A DNA stretch of 64,000 nucleotides from Entoloma clypeatum (taxonomy: Eukaryota; Basidiomycota; Agaricomycetes; Agaricales; Entolomataceae): assembly GCA_963565915.1 (NCBI GenBank), contig OY751488.1, positions 2,852,001 to 2,916,000 of the forward strand, in the 5' to 3' direction. This document shows positions 20,856 to 32,022 of this stretch, piece after piece. The position numbers and the translations under genes are program-made. The notes below the pieces were generated by a model. The model was not told the origin of the DNA, made no database searches, and worked only from the letters and a program-made list of their open reading frames with translations. Position 1 is the first letter of the stretch; each line of letters begins with the position of its first letter.

Positions 20856-23447
20856 ATGGCGAGTGAAGTCATCGACGTTGATGCCCCGTGCCACATCGAC
20901 CTCACGGAGGAGACGTGGATTGATCTCACCCTGGACGAGGCCGGCACTCCCCCACCTACAGTTACAACTGGCCCTCCTTCGCAAGTGAGCTAGCTACTCC
21001 TTACCTTCTCTACAACCTAGGATCCTAATACTACCTTTAGAAACATCGACGGCCAGAAGACACTCGAGTCATTCAACGCCCTTCAAAGAGGCGCAAAACT
21101 GTACGTCCCATTCCAACTATTACCATCAAGACATCACCTTCTCCCTAGGGTGCCGGACGAACTGTAGATTTAACGCGTGTCATTGAACTCAACGACAACA
21201 ATGATGAAGAGTTGAAACCCAAGGTTAGCTTAGTCGATCGTCTACGGGGAGTTCTCGACCAAACAGGGGCAGACATGCGACAGTAAGGACGATTCAAGTT
21301 CGGATGAAGACCTGCAATATGACCATATACATGCTGGATATGATCTGAAGAACTCAAGCATCGTGGGTTGAACCGTCAAATTCATCTCTGTGACATACCG
21401 ACCTAATGGCATCCAAAGTGGAACCCTATCAAAGTGAATGAATCGAGGCTTAAATTTCAAGTTCAGGATACCTTCAAGTCGTCACAGGGCATAGATGTGC
21501 CAATATCATCCACAAAGCACCGGCATCCAGACATTTCAGATGAGTACAGAACAGAACAACACAATGCGCGTCCAACATCTGTCCGTATGCCACATCCCGT
21601 AGATCCGACCCAATGTTGGCCCTTTCATCGCCAATTGACTTCAAACCGCCGAATTCCTGGGCGGCTCCCACCTCAATTATTACTTCCAGTCAAGAGAATC
21701 GTACATCATACTCCAGTGAAACCCTTTCATCCGATAACATCATTCAAATCAGCGCCTGGATGTTAGTATTTTTTTTTCTCAATCTCGAGAAACATCTCCG
21801 TTAATTATTCAGCCATCAACCGCATTGTCCAGCACGGAAGTTGTATTAGCATATGCAGTGCAGCGACAGGAGGACAACCTGACGAACCTGATGGTCTGCC
21901 TGTTCTTGGTATCCTCTAAAATGGACATTAACATGGGTGATCAGAAACCTTCAACCATTATAACCGTGAAGGGGCGGTGATGGTCTGGAGTGGCGGCAAG
22001 TCAAAATCACTGTCAGGCCACTTTCACCAGCGAGGCCAGCATTGTAAGTGTTTCTTTCTCATCATACTTGTACTATACCTTTCCACTCATCTGTAGCAAA
22101 ACAATACGGAGTCAATGATATTAAATTTGATCTGTCTGGGTGATTCTTCATATCTTGATGTTTCCTTTGTATCTCCTCATCTGATTATCTACCCTGCAGC
22201 CGTGTGCTTGTCACTACAGGAAATGACAAGTGTCTTGAATCTTGGAAGTGTGATTTTGAGACAGGCACCTTTACTCGATGGTTATCATGTGAGTCCAATA
22301 TCTTTCCCCCAGGTCCGTGCCTGTGATATCTGATATCTGACCAGGGAAATATAATAATGTCCCCCATGACCTAGCCTTTAAACCGGAAGGTCAGGCTCTT
22401 GCTGTTGCAGAACGGTAATCACTTGTGTCTGGTCTTCATTTCTGTTGAGGTTGATTTTTCATCCAGAAAATTATACGTGTACTCCAGTATCCTGGATGAG
22501 GAGGCTACAGAGATGATATTTCCGATTACCGGAAATAGAAAGAAACATAGTATTGGGCCATTGGCATGGGGTCGTGGAGAAACCGCAACATGTGTCTACG
22601 CATCATCTGAACCAGATGATGATTTAGACTTTAGTGGATTCCACAAGGCCTTTGATGTTCAAGAGGGGAGAATCGCCTATGAATTTGATGAAGGTGGAGC
22701 AGGAGATGCAATGACAATATCTGGTGACGGTAAGTGAACTTCTCTGATGTCAAACAAATCTGATTTCTATCGATATCCTAGGTGCCAGACTAGCCCTCCT
22801 TACTCGATGGCCAAACAGGTCACATTTCCTGCGGATGTACGACATTCGTCGCCATAACCCAAAGTCCGTGCTATCAACTCAATTATCACCTTTTTCCGGG
22901 AACATTACTGGCGAGGTTAACAGTGCAGCCTTCAGCCCTGATGGCATCTACTTGGCTTTGGCACGCAATGATAACCACAGTCACGTTTATGATTCAAGGA
23001 TGATTAACAGGGTATTGTTTGATTATGAACATTTCGGACCAAGCAAAACAAGCCCAGGAAGTGGTGGCTTTGGTGTTCTTCAAGTTGAATGGTTAGATGG
23101 TTCTTCACGCAATCTGCCAATGGGACTGGTCACAGGGGGAAGTGATGGTGAGAACCCCCCAAGGATCGGTTGTTCTTCTTGAACACTAACAAATGCACAG
23201 GGTGTGTCCGACTCTGGGATCCTTTCCGATCTTCGCAAAGTTCTCGCAATGGGGTGATACTGGCGGAATGCAGTTCTGATATCGCTTGCTTCTCACTGGG
23301 AAACTGTTTCAAAGGGGAACGCGGGCTTGTCGTGTAAGCGTATGTCAACATATAGCCTGGTTTTTAATTCTAACATCTGTTCTGATCAGTGGTGATTGTG
23401 CGGGAGAGGTTTCAATCTTTGATACACCTGGTTCAAATCATCTATGA
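20856..23447 (+). CDS. WD40-repeat protein with clustered SUMO-interaction-like motifs
   Basis: I do not recognise a named orthologue. The first exon (ATG 20856) encodes VIDVD, HIDLTEE and WIDLTLDE in 24 residues. The next exon has a bipartite basic stretch (KHRRPE...RPSKRRKT) like a nuclear localisation signal, and the third has TVDLTRVIELNDNNDEE. These resemble the hydrophobic-acidic SUMO-interacting motifs of RNF4-type proteins. The rest, in more than ten exons, has WD40-like blades (for example VMVWSGG, DLAFKPEGQALAVAE, AAFSPDGIYLALARND, GGSDGCVRLWDP) and ends at TGA 23445-23447. The protein is probably a nuclear scaffold or reader, but that is inference from motifs only. Exon limits around 21300-22100 are uncertain. 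Confidence 0.72.
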
Positions 23448-23900
23448 CCTTTTTTACTGGTGACTAACACATGTCTCTTCACTCCGATACTTACATCAAT
23501 CCATTTTCTGTAATGACTGGCCAAATATAGGATGCCAATTTTCCCCATTCAATCTTCCGCCTGTCCATCCCGCTGCTTTGAAACCGAGGCTGAGGCGTGA
23601 GGCGAACATCCGGTGACGCGAAAGTGGCCTTGCGTTATGCCTTGTCTTTTGGGTGTGTTGCATTCTATTCATGTTGGCATAGACGAATTATATACATACT
23701 TGCCAAGGTCCTTTCTGCGTTCTTACTGTTCTGAGAAACATCAATGATGCAACTCTGTTGTCAGTTGCTTATGGGGACTTGTACCAAGTTGATCATATTT
23801 GGGTCTCCGCCCCGCTGAGGCTGATTTCTTGCAAACAATTAGACGCATGCCCACGCAATAAAGCTAACATTTGGACACAAACTCTCTCAGTTACCTCTCA
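23448..23900. other. Intergenic stretch with no recognised feature
   Basis: This 453 bp spacer lies between the WD40 gene and the carboxypeptidase gene and is the longest gene-free stretch in the window. It should hold the WD40 3' UTR and the carboxypeptidase promoter. I looked for tRNA B-boxes, snoRNA boxes and repeats and found nothing convincing. Confidence 0.5.
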
Positions 23901-26843
23901 ATGAGATTTACCTCAAGCCACACCTTCATCCTCGTTGTCGGCCTATCGGCAGGCTTACGACTCGTTGTTTCTCGACTCCCCAGCAGCTATCCTCATGCGT
24001 ATCCTGGTCAACCCACAGGCGACCCCAGTCCCGCATGGCAGCGTTGTGCGGTTTTTATGTTGTCTCTCTGAGGAATGCTCTCAAAGGGTTTCACTTAGAC
24101 TTCCAGGTAACTGAGAAGCTACCTAATGTGACGTTCGCGACAGGTCGGATGTACGCGGAAATATCCCTGTCCAACGTTCGGGGCATCCAAATAACACGCT
24201 GTTCTTTGTGGGCTCCGAGAAGTCATACGGCTCCCTGACTACACCAGCTTCAAACACGAATACAAAGCATGGGGTGTCTGGTTGAATGGAGGGTAAGGGC
24301 TATTTAATATGAATCATTATGCTCAGTGTCCTGCTAATCTGTCTCTAGTCCCGGATCATCAAGCATGTATGGCATGTTCTTCGAAGTATTTTGTTCGAAA
24401 CACGGTGCCGGCTCATTCACTAACGAGTCAAGCAGCCCATTGCGTATCAAATCCGACTATTCCATCTCCCCCAATGCTTATACCTGGGACAAATTGGCGG
24501 ATTACTTCTGGATAGATCAGCCTGTGTATGTAATTGGGCTGGTTACACAGTCCACATTGATTAAACCTAATCCCCCCATTCTCTAAAGAGGTGTGGGTTA
24601 TTCCACTGCCGATGCAAATGGATATGGTTTTTCTTTTTCAATAAACGACGACATACTCTCGAAACTGATTTGAATTTATGTATAGTTCTGGACGAGGAAC
24701 AGGTTGGAGCAGACTTTGTACGCTTTGGATCCTCTTTCTCCGGTGATTGTATGGCTTAGATTGATTGGCTTTTTGGCCAATCTCGTCAAAGTTTTCCCCA
24801 GCCTAGCAACACGTCCCCTTCATCTGACCGGGGAAAGCTATGCTGGTGTATACATAGTGTGTTTTTCAGGACGTAATTTCTTGCCGTGATTCTCATGCAA
24901 CTTTCTGAAGCCCTATATAATGAAGGCTTACTTCGGACTCGCGAATCCACCAGTGAAAATTGCCAAAATTGCCATTGGCAATGGGGCCATCACATCTGAA
25001 CAGGTTTTCGAACTTCTGCCAGCTGTGAGCGGAAGACGTTTCTAGATCGATTCGTGATTTCTCGCACTAAACAGCTCAATGTTATTCAAACACACCCTCA
25101 AGTTATCGGCTATGACCAAAATGTTTTCAAATACTTTGCGGAACAGTAAGTTATCTGCTTGCCGCGTTTGTCACGTCTGATGCATACGCTTGGCAGAAGT
25201 AAATTGTGTGGTTATGATGTCAACCTATCCTATCCTCAGAATGGAACAATCCCCCCCCCCCTTGATCCTGCCATCTCAACGGGGCGTCCCTTTCTTGCTC
25301 AAGGGTATAACATCTTACCGCCATCTCGTGACTGAATTGTTCCGAAGATATCTACCTCAGAAACGTGAGAGTCTGGTCATTCGGAAGAGAGACTTTTGGA
25401 ATGAGCGGGCCAACGGAACGATAGACCCTTGGGTAAGCCTCATATTGTGAGTCGTACCATGTGAGACAACTGAATCAAAAAAAAGTATGGGTACCTGCTT
25501 TTCGATGAGTTGATTGACTACGCTATCAATTACACATTTCCATGGAGTAAGTGGTTTCTCTCAAGAGTGCTTTGTCTATCAATTCCTCGAAGATCTCAGC
25601 CAGACAACTGAAACATCCGGATTCGACGTATGGCCTTGAAATTTATATGACAAGAACAAGAATTGCCTCACGTAAACAAGTACTACAATGTCCCAGATGC
25701 TACAAATCCAGAGCCCAGACAGGACGCTAGTGTATTTCTTAATGGTAGGTGTCGCACCCCTCCAACATGTAATACGCGACCTTGGTATGATCTACATCAC
25801 AGATCCGCGAACTGTACGTGCCTTTCATGCTCCCAGAAGTAAAACATGGGCACAACAGTTCCCCTACGTTTTTGGGAACAGTCAGTGACATCTCTCCCAT
25901 TTTGATGCTGGATTACATGCAACCCTCCTTCTGCACAGATGATGATCCGAGTAAGTAGCAGGTTTGGAAACACACGTCCAGTCTTTCCTCATCCAGTACC
26001 TATCCCCATCAAGGTGTCGAGTACGTGAACGGCAAATGACCTCATCATAGTACTCAATAATAGTATGAGGCCGATGAACTGGTTCACAGAATTCGCGACG
26101 AATGCATCGGCACGGGACGTCGGTGTTGTCCTCTACTCTGGAAACAACGACGCCTTGATTGCACATCGAAGTACAGAGAGTCCGTCCAGTAGTGTTCCAT
26201 TCACGTTTCCGGTGCTTATTCCGTGCCTTTCTAGTTGCAATTCAAGTACGCTAACACAATTGTAAATGAATGCTACTTCATGATTCCTCACAGAATACAA
26301 CATTCGGTGGAATTCAAGGCTTTACCGTCAAACGTTCTACACCATGGTTCGATGACCAGGGGAATTTTGCTGGTATCGTCCGTCAGGAAAGAAACTGGAC
26401 CTATGTACTGTTCAATGGTGCCGGACATATTGTTCCGCAGGACAAACCTAGATCTGTGAGGTCATTCTGTCTGCGTTATTGATTTAATGATCTTAGTACG
26501 CTCGTAGGCATTTGTTTTCCTTCGCGAATTTATCCTTGGACGTAATACCACAGGTCTTGTTACAGGCATACCCTCTGGCGGTGCGCTGGTTGTTGGGGGA
26601 GTAAATATGACCCTGGCGGAAGATGTTCTCCCAGGCTCCGATGAAGTTGTTTATGGTTCGGGTACCCCGCTTTCAACTTATGTGTTCCCTTCTTCGACCC
26701 GGGCGGCAGTCGTTCATCCGCACACAGACCGCCCCCCCAATGTCCACGACAGCTCAATGATTGAAATATTGACACCCGAGACAATTGATTCCAGCTACAT
26801 CGCCGTGTTATATGTAATTGGATCCTTGGCTTATTCGATTTGA
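23901..26843 (+). CDS. Serine carboxypeptidase, peptidase family S10
   Basis: Secretory-pathway or vacuolar exopeptidase that removes C-terminal residues. It begins with a signal peptide (MRFTSSHTFILVVGLSAGLR). The catalytic triad is complete: Ser in GESYAG (codon at 24836), Asp in LYSGNNDAL (26149) and His in GAGHIVPQDKP (26426). The substrate-site motif VGYSTAD is also present. About a dozen introns break the gene. The C-terminus after the catalytic domain is Ser/Thr/Pro-rich and ends in a short hydrophobic run with no cytosolic tail (SSYIAVLYVIGSLAYSI), which resembles a GPI-attachment signal rather than the Kex1 membrane anchor. The 11-C run at 25251 is in frame. Confidence 0.88.
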
Positions 26844-26915
26844 ATAGCAGAATGTGATGGCCCTGCAATTTCCACTGTTCTCTTTCTTGGTTTTTTGCTC
26901 GTCAGGCAGCAGCCC

Positions 26916-26920
26916 AAAAA
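26916..26920 (-). terminator. RNA polymerase III T-run terminator for tRNA-Pro
   Basis: Read on the minus strand, five consecutive T residues lie 11 bp downstream of the tRNA 3' end, as expected for Pol III termination. Confidence 0.7.
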
Positions 26921-26931
26921 TGATAGGTGGC

Positions 26932-27017
26932 GGGCCTGACCGGGAATTGAACCCGGGACCTCCTCGAATGCGGTCTATTGACCCTAACAAGGAATCATAC
27001 TACTAGACCATCAGGCC
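26932..27017 (-). tRNA. tRNA-Pro (AGG), intron-containing
   Basis: On the minus strand the sequence folds as a standard cloverleaf. The acceptor stem is GGCCTGA/TCAGGCC with discriminator C, the D arm is GTCTAGTAGTATGAT and the T arm is GGTCCCGGGTTCAATTCCC (B box). The anticodon loop reads TTAGGG with anticodon AGG. The stem CCTTG/CGAGG closes only if 14 nt (TCAATAGACCGCAT) after position 37 are removed, the canonical site of nuclear tRNA introns. No CCA is encoded. It lies between two protein genes with its own terminator. Confidence 0.93.
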
Positions 27018-27110
27018 ACACGACGCTCCATATTACGATAAGTAATCACTTAGAAGTGCCCATCCAGCGTACGCGTGAACGCGTACTCATCCTTCTCTAA
27101 ACTTCACATC

Positions 27111-28730
27111 ATGGACGTTCAGCCCTCCACATCGTCTGATGCAATCGATCAGCGTAGACAAGATGCCCTCAAAGGCTATCGAGAAGTATATCATATTTGA
27201 ATCTGGGAAGTCCTTATTGGCTTAGGACTTATTCCAGAAAATGCGCAATCATGAAGCAATGAGCGAAAGCCTCAAGAATCGTGAGCTGCCACCTCCTGTC
27301 GCCATAACCCTCGCTCATCCCTATTATCTTAGTCCGATTCTCTCTAAAAGACTTGGAAAAAGATTTCGGGAGAACGGAAGAAGATATCAAAGCAGTGCAG
27401 TCAGTTGGCCAAATAATCGCCGAGGTAATGAAGCAACTGGACGATGAGCGATGTATACGGCTTTTCTTTGTGCATAGAGCGATATTAAACACAACTACAG
27501 TCATCGTAAAAGCTTCATCTGGGCCCCGCTATGTCGTTTCATATCGACCAGCACTTCCGGTGGCGAAATTGAAGACAGGAACGCGTGTCTCACTGGACAT
27601 GACTACTTTGACGATAATGCGAATATTGCCACGGGAAGTTGATCCTCTGGTGTACAAAATGAGTCTCGAGGACCCCGGAGGTGCCACATTTGCAGGGATC
27701 GGAGGGCTGGGAGAGCAGGTCCGAGAGCTACGCGAGGTATGCAAAATGCATCCCCCACGCGCTCGACATGAGAGTTCATTTGACACCCTACAAGATTATT
27801 GAACTCCCTCTGCTCAATCCGGAACTCTTTGTACGCGTGGGTATAAAGCCACCAAAAGGTGTTCTTCTCTATGGGCCTCCGGGAACCGGGAAGACCCTTC
27901 TTGCACGAGCAGTAGCGGCAACCCTCAACACTAATTTCCTCAAGGTTGTATCATCTGCGATTGTTGACAAATATATTGGGGAGAGTGCCCGCGTAGTGCG
28001 CGAGATGTTCGGTTATGCCAAGGATCACGAGCCCTGCGTAATCTTCATGGACGAAATCGACGCCATCGGAGGGCGTCGATTCTCAGAAGGGACGAGTGCG
28101 GATCGTGAGGTTCAACGGACATTGATGGAGGTCTGAACTCCTTGATTTATCTTCGTGGAAAATTGCTGACTCGATGCGGTTTATATCAGCTTTTGAACCA
28201 AATGGATGGATTTGACTCATTGGGGAGGACGAAAATCATTATGGCCACGAATCGACCGGACACGTTGGACCCTGCCCTTCTTCGTCCGGGCCGTCTGGAT
28301 CGTAAGATTGAAGTGCCCTTGCCGAATGAGCAGGCTCGATTAGAAATCCTCAAGATTCACGCTGCGCCTGTTAATAAAAGTGGAGACATCGATTATGAGG
28401 CCATTGTGAAAGTGAGGCTCATCTGCGAGCACGGAGTACAAGCTATTGACTTGTACTTCAGCTGTCTGACGCCTTCAATGGTGCGGACCTACGGAACGTA
28501 GTGACCGAGGCGGGTATGTTTGCAATCCGGGACGACAGGTCCGTCATTCGATAAGCGTCTGTATGGTTTGTCGACCTTTTTGACAGGGAATACGTTACTC
28601 AAGAAGACCTGACGAAGGCTGCGCGGAAAGTTGGCGACGCGAAGAAACACGAGAGTAAGTGGTCATGCAAGCACCATCCGATGTGTTTCATTAATCCTGT
28701 ATCACAGCCAAATTAGAGTACTCGGCTTAA
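27111..28730 (+). CDS. RPT4: 26S proteasome regulatory ATPase Rpt4 (PSMC6)
   Basis: One of the six AAA ATPases in the proteasome base that unfold substrates and gate the core. The N-terminal coiled coil includes the [20 protein letters not shown] region. An OB domain is followed by the AAA module with Walker A GPPGTGKT, Walker [11 protein letters not shown], sensor [19 protein letters not shown] and the C-terminal helical domain ([18 protein letters not shown] across an intron). The C-terminus ends ...KLEYSA. Several 50-70 nt introns are present. ATG 27111 gives MDVQPSTSS. Within the Rpt family, the linker [11 protein letters not shown] and the N-terminus fit Rpt4 best. Confidence 0.93.
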
Positions 28731-28853
28731 TCACCCTTATACACCTGTCCAGCCTCTAGCACCCGCGTTTTCAATGTACACACTGATGAGGTAGCCGAGT
28801 GATAATCACCCAACCGATTGTTGCTCGAACAACAGCCAACGAGTCCTCAACTA

Positions 28854-31838
28854 TTAGAACCTAAAAAGCCCTCCTTTCTTCTTCTTCTTCTCTTCTTTCA
28901 CAGATGCAGACATTGGTGATGTCGATGTTGTCGTGTTAACTGAAGAATATGAGCTAGTTGGGGATATCTTGCCTGGCCTCCGTTGGTCCTTTGGGATAGA
29001 GAGTGAAGCAGGCGCAGGCCGAGTTGCGGGGTCCTTCGTGTAGTACTTCTCGTCGTAGTATTCTTGGAATGGGCGTTGTCTTCTATCCTCTCGCACACCG
29101 TTGGGAAGTGTCCGTGATCCGACCCCGCCCAACTCTAGAACTTTCAAGTCATCGATAAGCTGTCGTGGCGTAATGGTGTGTGTTGACCCTGAGTTTGTGG
29201 TCAGCAGTTGGCTCTTTGAAACATGGAAATATATCTCGCCGATATAAATGTCTTTGCTAAGTGTTGTCGAAAGCTGATAGCACTCTCTCACTTCCGAAAA
29301 AGTCATCCCTCCGGCGATAAATATAATAATGCGTTGTCTATTGTCCGTGGGCACACCGCTTGGTTTTGCTGCCCGATGCCACGAAGGCTTTTGACTGCGC
29401 AAAGAAGTAGTCTGGGGAGGAGGTGATCGCAGACTAGCAGGAAGCGGAGCCATTGAAGGTGCTTCTTTCGTGTAAGGGAAGACTGTGTTTTCTAGCTTCC
29501 CGGAAACGTGATCCTGACATACAGTTCGACGCATCCATATCCCACACGATGATAAAAGTTGCACACCTCAACAACCGTCCGTAGTAATGGCTTATATCTC
29601 GAGAGTTCGTACTCCTCATCGTTGGTCATTGTCTGCTTGAGTCTCTTCTTAGTATCCTTGTCTGAGGCCACCTGCACCATCAAACACCGTTACAGGTATT
29701 CATGAATATCCGAAATAAATTGGCTAACCCTGTTGATACGCGTGCCAAGGTGGGTCAAAGCATTGACAGCGTCTTGTTCTGCCAGTGATAACCTCGCATG
29801 TTGATACAATCTTCTGCGATCCTCCTCCGGTACGCCATCTCGATGCTGTATGTAAAGGGCGACGATGCGAACTTTGTTTATATTACTAATGGAGTTGGGA
29901 ATTAGTTGCGCGGAAAGGAGTGGTTGCTCACACAATCTCTCGGCTGTCAAGGAGGGGAACCATTTCCTCGACGAGATGCTTCGGTGTTTTACCTTCGGCA
30001 GTCAGGCCAGTTGCACAATTCTAAGAATGATGCGTCAGAAAGGCGTCAAAATCGACAGAATGACTCACTTGTTCCACATTGGCAACGAGAGTTAGCTTAT
30101 CGCGTTCGAAGATAGACATACATTCCTGGGCCATGTTCAAATGCAAAGAAAACTTTGTATGAATGAGATTTTTTGTAGGGAGTCAAGTTTTTACAGCATG
30201 AACCTTCTCTCGTTGCTCCTGGTATTGCGGCAGACTTGCAAGCATCTCCTTCATGTCGTTCAAACTCGCGGCCCCCTCCCTACAAAGTTCAAATTCAGGA
30301 ATACCTCGATAGGAGGAAATGCCGAGGACATGCTACAAACCCCTTAAATACCGCGTTCTCTTGCAGAAATTTGTTGAAGTCCAACATGAGCTTGTCGATA
30401 GCTTCCCGCATGTGCATATGTCGTATTTCGGTCCACACGGTATCTTGGTCGCTGAGCGTCGCCATCTTATCTTCATACGCTCCTAGAGACGATTGGAATT
30501 TATAGCTATGTATGTGGTCATCAGCAGGAATGAACAGAGTAGAAACTGAGAAATGGACGCCAACGTGTATTTCCCGTTGTCGATCGGAAGGAGATCGTTT
30601 GCCATGGCCTGGTAAGTGAACTCATGAATGAGGGGCGCCATCATGTCCATTGATCTATCCGTGATTATGAGTGTCCCACGAGGTCGCAGTGCGTCTGGAA
30701 TTGAACTTGTGGGTTTCTGAAGAGCAATTAGTGATTGTGAGTCTAGATCTTGAAGCTTCGTACCGCGAAGTCAGGATTGGCTTTCTTATGCTCCTCCAGA
30801 TTCTTCTGCACCAAGAACGCGAGTATCTTGGTGGCGTGATCATTCTCGACAGACTCGTAAGCCCTTGCGTCCGCGCCACGAGCGAGGTTTGTCCGCCACC
30901 TGGCGCTGTTCTCTGAAGGCGGAGGCGGACGGGTCGTTCCATGAGGTTTGAGAGCTCCCAAAGGTGGATGATTTGAGGGCGAGTAGTATCGTATGAAGGG
31001 AAATTCGTTCAAGGTGATGCATACATTCGCTATCTTGAAGCAGGTTCGATCATGACGAAAGTGAGTCGAACAGCAGGCAGCATTAAAACTCACCATCTTG
31101 CTCATGAGCAGTAAATCCTCCTCTAACCGAACGCGACAAGACTTGAAAGTGGAATCAGACCGTGGTGGACTATACAAGCTGAAGAACGATCCGGCTTCTT
31201 GAAGTGAAAATGTTCGTGCTTCCGTGGCTGATGATCACATTCACTTCCAGACGCCGATCTTTAAGAAAATGGGAACCTACCCCAAAAGTTTATGAATAGT
31301 TCCTTTAAAGCCTGTAGGAATGGTTCGGCCGGGGAGGATGTCAGTCGTTCAAAAAGTTGTTCATCCAAGGCTGTGTATCTTGAGTGTGAATCTGTTGAAG
31401 CGCAGATGAGATCGCGTGCATACCTTCGACGAAGAACAAGTGCGCAGCCGCATACTGTTGGGTTCCGTCCGAAAAGTCTTTGATAATGCGGTCAACGTTC
31501 TGAGTCGTTGGCAGGAGCAAGTATAGGGCTTCGAATCCTGGCTGTGGCTCGCGGTAGCTGTTGATTGATTCTATCACTAAACACTGTGAGCCGGGAGGGT
31601 ATAAATTGAGTATAGCCAGACGTACGTGTTACATTTTCCTGCAAGACATCGAACTGCTTGAGGACAGAACCTAAAAGCTTCTGCGAAAAGTCGTCGACGA
31701 CAAGTATCTTCCATTTCCCTTGCGGGTTCACCGACCGAATCGCCTGGAGAAACTCTGTGCATGTTAGAAATCGTTACATGCATGGGAAAAAAACAGAGGC
31801 GACGCACTGTCTCTGACAATAGAAATCAAGGAAGACAT
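28854..31838 (-). CDS. SEC1: Sec1/Munc18 family exocytosis protein
   Basis: SM protein that binds SNARE complexes and promotes vesicle fusion at the plasma membrane. It begins [11 protein letters not shown] (ATG 31838), with [17 protein letters not shown] in domain 1. The middle contains the SM signature [20 protein letters not shown]. The late region [22 protein letters not shown] matches the conserved C-terminal strand-helix. An Arg/Pro/Ser-rich tail follows, ending in a lysine run and GGLFRF. About ten introns are present. It converges on RPT4 with 123 bp between stops. Length and motifs fit Sec1 rather than Sly1, Vps33 or Vps45. Confidence 0.88.
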
Positions 31839-32022
31839 TGAGCCGTCTTCAAGTGGTGAATGGATCAATCAAATGTAGCTGATCATAGTACTTACGACAA
31901 GAAAGACGGCGATATCCGATCCCGACCATTGCAGTCATTGAATTGAATTCAGTTTCATTTAATATTGGTATCAACAAAATCAAGTTGTAACTCTGAACTG
32001 TATCCCGACGTGTCATCTACTG

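Noticed and set aside
23690..23870. Possible C/D box snoRNA (ATGATGC ... CTGA) in the longest intergenic gap
   Set aside because: The C box is degenerate, no terminal stem is visible and no guide region can be assigned.
25251..25261. Frameshift at the 11-C run in the carboxypeptidase gene
   Set aside because: With 11 C the frame reads NGTIPPPLDPAISTGRPF, a normal family sequence.
26661..26760. Possible extra exon or gene upstream of the tRNA on the minus strand
   Set aside because: The open frame there is antisense to the carboxypeptidase tail and shows no conserved protein pattern.
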